The notes under the pieces were generated by a model. The model was not told the origin of the DNA and did no database searches. It saw only the letters and a list, made by a program, of their open reading frames with translations. From the NCBI GenBank assembly GCA_049324115.1, contig JBMOMN010000008.1, positions 62,001-126,000 of the forward strand: a stretch of 64,000 nt of DNA, written 5' to 3'. Positions 26,310 through 33,456 of the stretch are shown piece by piece. Each line of letters begins with the position of its first letter. Within the stretch, counting starts at the first letter, position 1. Source of the stretch: UBA5796 sp040752455. Its GTDB lineage: Bacteria; Chloroflexota; Anaerolineae; Anaerolineales; Villigracilaceae. Made by a program: the position numbers and the translations under genes.

Positions 26310-26355
26310 CCCCCTCCCTCACCCCAACCCCTCTCCCAAACATGGGAGAGGGGCC
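26310..26355. repeat. CCCTCTCCC palindromic repeat, inverted copy
   Basis: CCCCTCCCTCACCCC leads into CCCCTCTCCC, a short loop and GGGAGAGGGG. It is the reverse orientation of the copies at 26838, 44343, 45885 and 49960 and lies between genes. Confidence 0.75.
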
Positions 26356-26367
26356 AATGGAGACTCT

Positions 26368-27873
26368 ATGCAATTCATCAAAACCCGCTTCAACTATCTC
26401 TTCGGCTCAACCAAGGGTCTGGTCCTGGTCGCGATTGCAATGATCGGGATGGTCACCGCCATTTGGGGTATGCTCTCGGGGCCGATGGCCGAGATGGGCG
26501 TGCGCGAGGTGGTCATCAAACTCCTCGGCATGGACATCGTCCAATCGGAGCGCGAAGGACGGATCATCATCCTGTACCACTCGATTGCCATAGCCGTCAT
26601 TGCCATCGAGACTTACATGGTCACCGGCCTGCTGAAGATGAAACCCTTCTTCAAAACCGCCATCAACGCTGTGATCACGGTCGGCTACCTGCTGACGATG
26701 GTCTTCGGGATGGGATTCGCTTATTTCGGCCACAACTGGGCCTTCCACGGGCTGTTCATCACCGGGCTGTCGCTGGTCTTCTTCGCCGGCGTGATGCTGG
26801 TCATCGCCCTCTGGCCGTGGAATCCTGAGTTCAGGTTTTCCCCTCTCCCTTCAGGGAGAGGGGCCAGGGGTGAGGGGGACTACGCCCACACCAAAGGCGG
26901 GATTGACCTGGAGCGGGCGGCTTTCTTCGCCACCGCTCTGACCACCGTGATCTCGGCCCTGTTCGGGGCGGTCCCCGGCTCGTTCTACGGTCACGGCTTC
27001 GAGACCTTCCTGGCCGAGAATGTCATCCGCTACCCGCACAAAACCGTGATGGAATATTCGGTCATCGGCCACCTGCACATCATGTTGGCCCTGATCGGGA
27101 TCATGATCACGCTCATCATCGGGCGCTGGCTCAATTTCAAGGGCATCCTGCACAAGGTTGCCATGCCGCTGATGATCCTGGGCACGGTCGTGCTTAATCT
27201 GGGCGTTTGGGGCGTGGTCACGCCGCTCGAGCCGGTGGCCCACATGATCATCTACGTCGGCGCGACGCCGTCCATGTTCGCGGCGCTGCTGCTGCTGATC
27301 TGGAGCTGGGGCAAACTCGCTCGCGAGGGGACAGCCCACATCCAGAAACCCAATTTCCTGCAAAAACTCGCCGCCCTGGTGCGCGACCCGCTCAAGTTCG
27401 GCCCAACCTGGCAAATGCTCTTCATGAACTTCACCACCAGTGGGATCGGCATTTTCATGGCGATCAAACTCGACGATATCTTTCGGGTCTGGCCGGCCCG
27501 CGAAGAGCGCATCGAACTGACCGGCCACTGGCACGCCCTCTCGGCCATCATCGCCACCATCATCCTGCTCTACTACGGCGACATGCTCGGACTGAAAGGC
27601 AAGGTCCGTCAGCTATACGGCTGGGCCATCCTCATCTTGTCGGATATCGCCCTGGCGGCGGTGACGGTTTTCGAGATGAAACGGTTGTTCATCAGCGAGG
27701 CCGTCCAGCAGCCGCTGGTCAATGCCTTGATGTACGCCATTGACTTCGGCCTGGGGATGCTGCTGGTGCTGCTGGCTGTGGTCATGGTCTGGCGGCTGGT
27801 GGATCTGTTCAAACCCAAAGGCAGGTGGACGGAAGAAATGGATCACGAACTCTCGCAGGAGGTAAACCGATGA
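26368..27873 (+). CDS. Multi-pass membrane protein with paired-His motifs, heme-copper-oxidase-like
   Basis: The 501-residue protein has about 12 helices. Histidines sit in or near helices in patterns seen in oxidase or NorB-type heme proteins: LYHSIAIAVIA, FGHNWAFHG, YSVIGHLHIMLALIG, EPVAHMIIYVG and TGHWHALSAIIA. The two GHxH motifs recall the low-spin/high-spin heme ligands of CcoN and NorB, but no HH pair for CuB is visible, so it is not a standard oxidase subunit. A heme O synthase-like gene downstream supports heme binding. Residues encoded by 26838-26878 (SPLPSGRGARGEG) are a repeat inserted in a loop. It overlaps the next gene by 4 bp. Confidence 0.6.
   Translation: MQFIKTRFNYLFGSTKGLVLVAIAMIGMVTAIWGMLSGPMAEMGVREVVIKLLGMDIVQSEREGRIIILYHSIAIAVIAIETYMVTGLLKMKPFFKTAINAVITVGYLLTMVFGMGFAYFGHNWAFHGLFITGLSLVFFAGVMLVIALWPWNPEFRFSPLPSGRGARGEGDYAHTKGGIDLERAAFFATALTTVISALFGAVPGSFYGHGFETFLAENVIRYPHKTVMEYSVIGHLHIMLALIGIMITLIIGRWLNFKGILHKVAMPLMILGTVVLNLGVWGVVTPLEPVAHMIIYVGATPSMFAALLLLIWSWGKLAREGTAHIQKPNFLQKLAALVRDPLKFGPTWQMLFMNFTTSGIGIFMAIKLDDIFRVWPAREERIELTGHWHALSAIIATIILLYYGDMLGLKGKVRQLYGWAILILSDIALAAVTVFEMKRLFISEAVQQPLVNALMYAIDFGLGMLLVLLAVVMVWRLVDLFKPKGRWTEEMDHELSQEVNR
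26838..26878 (+). repeat. CCCTCTCCC palindromic repeat inside a coding region
   Basis: CCCCTCTCCC and GGGAGAGGGG flank TTCA, followed by CCAGGGGTGAGGG. It reads through in frame within the membrane protein gene at a predicted loop between helices. Confidence 0.8.
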
Positions 27874-28832
27874 AGCACATCACACCTATGTCATTGCGAG
27901 GAGGGCATTCTTCCCGACGAAGCAATTCCCCCTCCAATGGCAGATTGCTTCGGGCTGCCGCCCTCGCAATGACGCTTGTCATCCTGGCCTCCTGCGTCCC
28001 GGTTGACCTGAACGCCCCGATGCCCACCTTCGACACCGGGATTGATCCCGATACCTGGGCACAAGTCCCGGCGGGAGAGTTTTTCTACGGCCAGCACGAA
28101 GACCTCGAAACCACCGACGCCTACGAGATCATGGTCACGGACGTGACCGTCAGCCAGTATGCAGCTTTCTTGAACGCGGCCCAGGCCGACGGGTCCGTGA
28201 AGATCGTGGACGGGAAAGTCGTCGGCTATTACCCCGGCGACGTGTTCCGCGGCGTCAAGCACGAGGAAGAGATCAAAGCCGGGGACTGGCTGTATATCCC
28301 CCTCGACGACCCGGCGCAGAGAATCAAATTCAACGGGACCCGCTTCACGGTCCAGGAAGGATACGAAAACCATCCGATGACGATGGTCAGTTGGTTCGGG
28401 GCCTGGGGTTACTGCGGGTACTATGGCTGGCGGCTGCCGACCGAAATGGAATGGGAGAAGGCCGCCCGTGGTTCGGATGCGCGTCCCCTCCCCTGGGGTG
28501 ACGAGATCGTCCGCGAGAACGCCAACTTCTACGCCAGTCGCGACCCGTTCGAGGATATGGGTTCGTTCGGCTCGCGCACCAGCCCGGTCGGGTTCTATAA
28601 CGGCAAGACGTATGACGGTTTTCAAACCGTTAACTCGGCCTCGCCCTTCGGCCTGTACGACATGGCCGGGAACGTCTGGCAGTGGACGGGCGACGTGTAC
28701 GAAGGGATGCACTACCGCTTCCTGCGCGGCGGCTCGAAGGACACCTACGACATGGACCTGCGGGTCTGGGTGCGCAACAACGCCACGCCGACCTACGTCA
28801 GTCCCGGCGCGGGGTTCAGGTGTGTGAGGTAA
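27870..28832 (+). CDS. FGE/SUMF1-fold lipoprotein
   Basis: The 320-residue protein ends its signal peptide with LVILASC, a lipobox. The mature part matches the formylglycine-generating-enzyme-like fold: YEIMVTDVTVSQYAAFLNA, HPMTMVSWFGAWGYCGYYGWRLPTEMEWEKAARG, FGLYDMAGNVWQWTGDVY and FLRGGSK. Catalytic FGE cysteines are not evident, so it may act as a binding protein or, like NirV-type relatives, as a respiratory accessory; that link is inference. Residues about 8-35 (SLRGGHSSRRSN through AAALAMT) are encoded by a palindromic repeat, so the signal peptide is partly repeat-derived. Its start overlaps the previous stop (ATGA). Confidence 0.8.
   Translation: MKHITPMSLRGGHSSRRSNSPSNGRLLRAAALAMTLVILASCVPVDLNAPMPTFDTGIDPDTWAQVPAGEFFYGQHEDLETTDAYEIMVTDVTVSQYAAFLNAAQADGSVKIVDGKVVGYYPGDVFRGVKHEEEIKAGDWLYIPLDDPAQRIKFNGTRFTVQEGYENHPMTMVSWFGAWGYCGYYGWRLPTEMEWEKAARGSDARPLPWGDEIVRENANFYASRDPFEDMGSFGSRTSPVGFYNGKTYDGFQTVNSASPFGLYDMAGNVWQWTGDVYEGMHYRFLRGGSKDTYDMDLRVWVRNNATPTYVSPGAGFRCVR
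27890..27973. repeat. GTCATTGCGAGG palindromic repeat inside a signal peptide
   Basis: GTCATTGCGAGG and CCTCGCAATGAC are perfect 12-bp terminal inverted arms, with GAAGCAATT/GATTGCTTC inside. The element is 84 bp, exactly 28 codons, and keeps the lipoprotein frame open. Confidence 0.85.
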
Positions 28833-28833
28833 A

Positions 28834-28902
28834 ATGGAGAGAATAGAGATTAGAGAATGGAGAGTAGTTACTGTTCTCTGGTCTCTAATTATCTACTCTC
28901 TG
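28834..28902. repeat. STRR-like palindrome (AGAGAATGGAGAGTAG words)
   Basis: Left half words such as GAGAATAGAGATTAGAG are mirrored by CTCTAATTATCTACTCTC. It fills the gap before the prenyltransferase gene. Related words occur inside aroE at 48784-48820. Confidence 0.7.
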
Positions 28903-28916
28903 CCTTAGGAGTACGC

Positions 28917-29768
28917 ATGAAAACCGTCACCGCCAAATTCCGCCTTTACTGGCCGCTGGTCAAAGGGCTGCAGACCGGCTTGCTGCTGGCAACCGGCATC
29001 GCGGGCTGTATGAGCGCCCACACCCGCCCCGACGCCCTGGTCCTGCTCATGCTGGCGGGCAGCCTGTTCCTGTCCATCAGCGGCTCGACCGTGCTCAACA
29101 TGTGGTGGGACCGCGACATAGACGCCAGGATGCGGCGCACCCAGAAACGCCCCACCACCGACGGGTCGGTCACGCCGAACGAAGTGCTGCGCCTGGGGCT
29201 GGCGCTGTCGGTACTGGGCGTGGGCTGGGCGGTAGCTGTGGACGCGCTTTTCGGTTTGGTGGTATTCGCCGGGCTGTTCTTCGACGTGGTGGTTTACAGC
29301 ATCTGGCTCAAGCGCCGCACCTGCTGGGGAATCGTCTGGGGCGGGGTTTCGGGAGCCATGCCCATCCTGGCCGGGCGGGTGCTGGCCGTCGGGCAGATCG
29401 AAATCATCGGCTTGCTGCTGGCCGCGGCCGTGCTGTTCTGGATCCCCACCCACACCCTCACCTTCAGCATTAAGTTCCAGGGCGACTACAACGCCGCGGG
29501 CGTGCCGACCTTCCCCTCCACCTATGGCCTGGAGACCACCCGGGCCATGATCGCCCTCTCGTCCATCATTGCCGCGTCCAGCATCGGCGTGGCGGGCGTG
29601 ATGATCGGCGTCCAGGCGGGCATCCTGCGCCTGCTGGTCGTGCTTTCGATGGGGCTGTTGCTGCTCTCCTTCGCCACCATCTTCCGTCCCTCCGAGCAGG
29701 TCAATTTCAGCCTGTTCAAATACGCCTCGCTCTACATGCTGGCGTCCATGATCTTGCTCTCGATCTGA
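28917..29768 (+). CDS. UbiA-family prenyltransferase, heme O synthase-like
   Basis: The 283-residue protein has about eight helices and the two aspartate-rich regions of the family: LNMWWDRDIDARMRRTQKRP and, later, TFSIKFQGDYNAAGVPTFP after FWIPTHTLTF. That second segment is characteristic of CtaB/CyoE protoheme IX farnesyltransferases, which make heme O for terminal oxidases. The neighbouring multi-His membrane protein is the obvious candidate acceptor of such a heme. The first part of the consensus N-D-x-x-D-x-x-x-D is slightly altered (NMWWDRDID). TAGGAG precedes the ATG. Confidence 0.85.
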   Translation: MKTVTAKFRLYWPLVKGLQTGLLLATGIAGCMSAHTRPDALVLLMLAGSLFLSISGSTVLNMWWDRDIDARMRRTQKRPTTDGSVTPNEVLRLGLALSVLGVGWAVAVDALFGLVVFAGLFFDVVVYSIWLKRRTCWGIVWGGVSGAMPILAGRVLAVGQIEIIGLLLAAAVLFWIPTHTLTFSIKFQGDYNAAGVPTFPSTYGLETTRAMIALSSIIAASSIGVAGVMIGVQAGILRLLVVLSMGLLLLSFATIFRPSEQVNFSLFKYASLYMLASMILLSI

Positions 29769-29772
29769 TACG

Positions 29773-30378
29773 ATGAAAATGACCTCCACCGACCGCATCC
29801 TGATCCTGCTCACCGCGCTGCTGTCCGGTTACCAGATCGTGGTGGGCATTGACGGGTTGGGCACGGTCCCGATCACGGCTTACACCATCGCTTTCGGGGC
29901 GCTCCTGGTCGCCATGCTGTTGATGCTCATCCTCGGATTCGGCGTGCTGGACAGCCCGGTGGTGGTCATCGTTTCGACGGTCATCCCGCTGGCCCTGGCG
30001 TTGGGCCTGGCCTGGGAGCACCTCGCCTCGTACCGGATCCTTTACCTGCTCTTCACCCTCGTCGGATTCGCGGCAATCATCGTCACCCGTTCCCTGCCCT
30101 TCCGGGGGAAACTGCCCACCTTCGTGCTGGCCGTCGTTCACGGTATAGCCGGGCTGACGATCTTCCTGCTCCCCAGCATCCTCGCCGCCGACGGGACGAT
30201 GAAACCCGGTTTTGCGCTGGTCGGGCTGGGCGGCGCGATGATCGGCCTGGGCGGGCTGCTGCTGTCCTTCCTGAAAGCGGGCAGGCCCATCCTGCCCAGG
30301 GAGACCATCCTGAAAGTGCTGCCGGGCCTGTTCATGCTGATGACGGCCTGTTTCGTAGCCGGTTTCAAATTGGGTTAA
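29773..30378 (+). CDS. Seven-helix membrane protein, paralogue of the protein at 25696
   Basis: The 201-residue protein is hydrophobic throughout, with about seven helices. FVLAVVHGIAGLTIFLLPS and GFALVGLGGAMIGLGGLLLSF align with FHGVAGLVIFLGPFF and GFGWVGIGGMLIGLGGIAL in the other copy. It starts 4 bp after the prenyltransferase stop and is the last gene before a terminator. Function unknown; membership of a heme-related membrane complex is inferred only from position. Confidence 0.65.
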   Translation: MKMTSTDRILILLTALLSGYQIVVGIDGLGTVPITAYTIAFGALLVAMLLMLILGFGVLDSPVVVIVSTVIPLALALGLAWEHLASYRILYLLFTLVGFAAIIVTRSLPFRGKLPTFVLAVVHGIAGLTIFLLPSILAADGTMKPGFALVGLGGAMIGLGGLLLSFLKAGRPILPRETILKVLPGLFMLMTACFVAGFKLG

Positions 30379-30401
30379 CCCCGGTCACATCTTACACTGC
30401 T

Positions 30402-30440
30402 CAAGCTCCCGCTCTTCTTTGGCAGGAGCTTGATATTTTA
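30402..30440 (+). terminator. Terminator of the membrane cluster
   Basis: CAAGCTCC and GGAGCTTG form an 8-bp stem with a 15-nt loop, followed by ATATTTTATT. Confidence 0.65.
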
Positions 30441-30504
30441 TTAGCAGACTATCATCTCAGCCCGCATCGAATCGGAGTATACTTGTCATAAATACGGAAG
30501 GCTT

Positions 30505-31464
30505 ATGACCACATTCTTCGACTCGACCAAATCTGTCAGAAGCGATCTGTCCCGGCAGAAGTACATCGCCTCGGATGAAATCTCGACGATCGTCTATCTC
30601 GCCCAGAAGCTGGGCAAACCCCTCCTGGCCGAGGGGCCTGCCGGCGTGGGCAAGACGGAACTCGCCAAAGCCATCGCCGGCGCGACCGGGCGCGAATTGA
30701 TCCGCCTGCAATGTTACGAAGGGCTGGACGAGTCGAAGGCGCTGTACGAATGGGAATATTCCAAGCAATTGTTGTACACCCAACTGCTGCGGGACAAATT
30801 GAACGAGACCCTCGGCCAAGCCGGGTCCCTGGCCGAAGCCGCCGACCGGTTGGCGCGGGAGGAAGACGTCTTTTTCTCCGACCGGTTCTTGCTGCAACGC
30901 CCGCTGCTGAAAGCCATCCTGAGCGAACAGCCGACAGTCCTGTTGATTGACGAAATTGACCGCGCCGACGCCGAGTTCGAAGCCTTCCTGCTGGAGGTGC
31001 TGAGCGATTTCCAGGTCTCGGTGCCGGAGTTGGGGACGCTGGCGGCGAAGCACAAGCCCTTCGTCGTCCTCACCTCCAACAACACGCGTGAACTGTCCGA
31101 GGCGTTGAAGCGGCGCTGCCTGTACCTGTTCATTGATTACCCGACTTTGCGGGAAGAACTGGCTGTCGTGCGGCTCAAAGTCCCCGACCTGAACCCGAAG
31201 CTGGCCCAGCAAGCCGTGGAGTTCGTCCAAAAGCTGCGTAACGGCGACCTGCGCAAATCCCCCTCCATCAGCGAGACCCTGGATTGGGCCAACGTCCTGG
31301 TGGCGCTGAACGCCTCCAACCTGGACAAGGACACGCTGGAAGAGACGTTATCGGTGCTGTTGAAACACGAAGCCGACTTGCAGAAGGCGAAGCGCCAATA
31401 TGTCAACCCGCCCCCGCCGCCGAGGCAAAAGCCGGGTGACTACGGGAGATTCTCCGAGAATTGA
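30505..31464 (+). CDS. MoxR-type AAA+ ATPase
   Basis: The 319-residue protein has Walker A GPAGVGKTELAKA, Walker B VLLIDEIDRAD, sensor-1 LTSNNTRELSEAL and the arginine region KRRCLYLFIDYPT, all typical of the MoxR group near CoxD. MoxR ATPases act as chaperones that mature metalloenzymes or remodel partner proteins together with VWA proteins. A VWA protein is encoded two genes downstream. A TATACT box at 30478-30483 lies 21 nt before the ATG. No carbon monoxide dehydrogenase gene is present, so the client is unknown. Confidence 0.9.
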   Translation: MTTFFDSTKSVRSDLSRQKYIASDEISTIVYLAQKLGKPLLAEGPAGVGKTELAKAIAGATGRELIRLQCYEGLDESKALYEWEYSKQLLYTQLLRDKLNETLGQAGSLAEAADRLAREEDVFFSDRFLLQRPLLKAILSEQPTVLLIDEIDRADAEFEAFLLEVLSDFQVSVPELGTLAAKHKPFVVLTSNNTRELSEALKRRCLYLFIDYPTLREELAVVRLKVPDLNPKLAQQAVEFVQKLRNGDLRKSPSISETLDWANVLVALNASNLDKDTLEETLSVLLKHEADLQKAKRQYVNPPPPPRQKPGDYGRFSEN

Positions 31465-31484
31465 GTTCCGGGAGAGTACAGAGT

Positions 31485-31763
31485 ATGAGCAAGAAACAAC
31501 TTTCGGAAAACGAAATTGACCAACTCGTGATCTCCCAGGCAGACGATGAGTCGGCCTGGGGGGAACCCACCCGCGTGCGCAGGGCCAAACCGACCTCGGT
31601 ATCCATCCCTGCCGAACTCGCGGCGCGGGCGGCATTCCTGGCCCAGCTGCACCGGAAGAAAAGCCTGGAGGAATGGATCACCGACGTTATCGAAGAACGC
31701 ATCGAGTTGGAAGAAGCCGCATTCATTGGGGTAAAACAGGATTTGTCTGCCAAGGCGGGATAA
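31485..31763 (+). CDS. Small protein between MoxR and VWA genes
   Basis: The 92-residue protein has an acidic N-terminus (LSENEIDQLVISQADD), a basic turn RVRRAKPTSVSIPAELAARA and a C-terminal amphipathic helix LEEWITDVIEERIELEE. The middle resembles a ribbon-helix-helix segment but I cannot assign it. It ends one base before the VWA ATG (TAAATG) and lies 20 bp after the MoxR gene, so it belongs to that operon. It may be a regulator or adaptor of the pair. Confidence 0.6.
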   Translation: MSKKQLSENEIDQLVISQADDESAWGEPTRVRRAKPTSVSIPAELAARAAFLAQLHRKKSLEEWITDVIEERIELEEAAFIGVKQDLSAKAG

Positions 31764-33140
31764 ATGGAATCCCGTATTTTGCAACTCATCGCCGCATTAC
31801 GCGCCAGCGGGGTGCGCGTCTCGCTGGCTGAGTCTGCCGAGGCCTTCTCCGCGGTGGATTTGTTGGGGATTAAAGACCGCGACCAGTTCCGGCTCTCCCT
31901 GCGCGCCACGCTCATCAAGGACGTAAAAGACATTCCCACCTTCGAAAAATTGTTCCCGCTCTTCTTCGGGTCGGGGCAGCCCCCGCTGATGGGCGGCGAC
32001 CCGTCGGACGAGATGACGCCCGAAGAAGCCCAAATGCTGGCCGATGCGCTGCGCCAGTTCGCCGGGAATCTCCGTCAGCGGCTGGAAAGGCTGATGAACG
32101 GCGACCCGCTTTCCCGGTCCGAGCTTGAGGCGCTGGCGAAAATGGTCGGGTTGAACCAGATGGACGACCTCCGCTACCAGAACTGGATGTCCCAGCGCAT
32201 GATGCGCGCCCTGGCCTTCCCCGAAGTCCGCCAGGCGTTGAAAGAGTTGATGGAGCAGCTGGCTCAGATGGGCATGAGCCGCGAGCGGATCGAACAGGTC
32301 CGGGAGATGGTCCGCCAGAACATGCAGGGGATACAGGAACAGATCGAGCAGTTCGCCGGCGAGCGCCTGGCCGAAAACCTGAGCGAGCGGCCGCGCGGCG
32401 AGAGCGCCGACAACCTGCTCAACCGGCCCTTCCACGCCCTCTCGGATGCCGAAAAGAAAGTGCTCCAACGCGAGGTCAAGCGCCTGGCCGCCATGCTGCG
32501 CACCCGCATCGCCCTGCGCCAGAAGCGCGCAAAGAACGGGCAGCTCGACCCCAAGGCCACCATCCGGGCCAATCTCAAATATCACGGCGTGCCGATGGAA
32601 CTCCGCCACCGCGACCGCGTCCGCAAGCCCCGGCTGGTGGTGATCTGCGACATCAGCACCTCGATGCGTTTTTGCTCGGAACTGATGCTGAGTTTCCTGT
32701 TCGCCCTGCAAGGCCAGGTGCGCAAGACCCACGCTTTCGCCTTCATTGACCACCTCGAATACATCTCGGAGGATTTCAGCGGCTCGAACGCGGACGAGGC
32801 GATTGCCTCCGTTTTGTGGCGTATGCCCAGCGGACATTACAACACCGACCTCGGCTGGTCCCTGAACGATTTCCAGAACGAGTACATGGAGACGCTCAAC
32901 GGGCAGACGACGCTCATCCTGGTCGGAGACGGGCGGAACAATTACAACGACCCGCGTCTCGACATCTTCTCCAGCATGTCGCGGCGGGCGGCCCGGACGA
33001 TATGGCTGAATCCCGAACCCCCGACCCTGTGGCACGGCGACAGCGACATGCCCAAATACGCCCCGCTGTGCAATGATGTGCTAAAAGTCAGCAACCTGCG
33101 GGAATTGACCGAGGCGGTGGATTCCTTGCTCACAGGATGA
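31764..33140 (+). CDS. CoxE-like VWA-domain protein
   Basis: The 458-residue protein has an N-terminal helical region rich in Gln/Glu (residues 60-240) and a C-terminal von Willebrand A domain. The MIDAS motif DxSxS is intact in VVICDISTSMRFCSE, and THAFAFIDHLEYIS and TLILVGDGRNNYNDP follow the family pattern. VWA proteins paired with MoxR ATPases help insert metals or assemble complexes. It is translationally coupled to the small protein upstream. Confidence 0.88.
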   Translation: MESRILQLIAALRASGVRVSLAESAEAFSAVDLLGIKDRDQFRLSLRATLIKDVKDIPTFEKLFPLFFGSGQPPLMGGDPSDEMTPEEAQMLADALRQFAGNLRQRLERLMNGDPLSRSELEALAKMVGLNQMDDLRYQNWMSQRMMRALAFPEVRQALKELMEQLAQMGMSRERIEQVREMVRQNMQGIQEQIEQFAGERLAENLSERPRGESADNLLNRPFHALSDAEKKVLQREVKRLAAMLRTRIALRQKRAKNGQLDPKATIRANLKYHGVPMELRHRDRVRKPRLVVICDISTSMRFCSELMLSFLFALQGQVRKTHAFAFIDHLEYISEDFSGSNADEAIASVLWRMPSGHYNTDLGWSLNDFQNEYMETLNGQTTLILVGDGRNNYNDPRLDIFSSMSRRAARTIWLNPEPPTLWHGDSDMPKYAPLCNDVLKVSNLRELTEAVDSLLTG

Positions 33141-33158
33141 TGATTGGCTTATAAATAA

Positions 33159-33407
33159 ATGGAAACTACAAGTTTTTGGCAAGGCGAAACCTGCGAATAC
33201 TGCGGCGGTCAAATCGTTGAAAAGCGCGTTACCCTGCACCGTAAAGTGAAAGGCGAGTACGTTCTTATCGAGAACGTGCCTGCGGGTGTATGTGCCGAAT
33301 GCGGGACTCGTTATTATGCCGCCAATGTTCTCAAGACTATTGAGGAAAGTGTGCGCGGGCGCAAACAGGCAGATCGCAAGGTTGTTGTGCCTGTTTATGC
33401 GTTCTGA
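33159..33407 (+). CDS. YgiT/MqsA-type zinc-finger protein, solitary
   Basis: The 82-residue protein has two CxxC pairs, CEYCGG near residue 11 and CAECGTRYY near residue 47, with VENVPAGVC-like spacing (IENVPAGVCAECG), the signature of YgiT-type zinc fingers found in MqsA-like antitoxins. It lacks the C-terminal HTH of MqsA, and no toxin of the DUF4258 or MqsR type is adjacent, so it may be an orphan antitoxin or a general regulator. It follows the VWA gene by 18 bp. Confidence 0.75.
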   Translation: METTSFWQGETCEYCGGQIVEKRVTLHRKVKGEYVLIENVPAGVCAECGTRYYAANVLKTIEESVRGRKQADRKVVVPVYAF

Positions 33408-33456
33408 TATGTTGCAAAAGGGGGAGGTTTATGAGCACGGCCTTTCCCGGCTCGCC

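Noticed and set aside
26368..27873. Assignment as a standard cbb3 oxidase subunit I or NorB
   Set aside because: GHxH motifs are suggestive, but the CuB histidine pair and partner subunits are missing.
28132..28832. FGE-fold lipoprotein as an active sulfatase-activating enzyme
   Set aside because: The catalytic cysteine pair is not evident and no sulfatase gene is nearby.
31485..31763. Small protein as a BrnA-type antitoxin
   Set aside because: Only a weak RHH-like stretch, no toxin partner, and operon position between MoxR and VWA genes argues otherwise.
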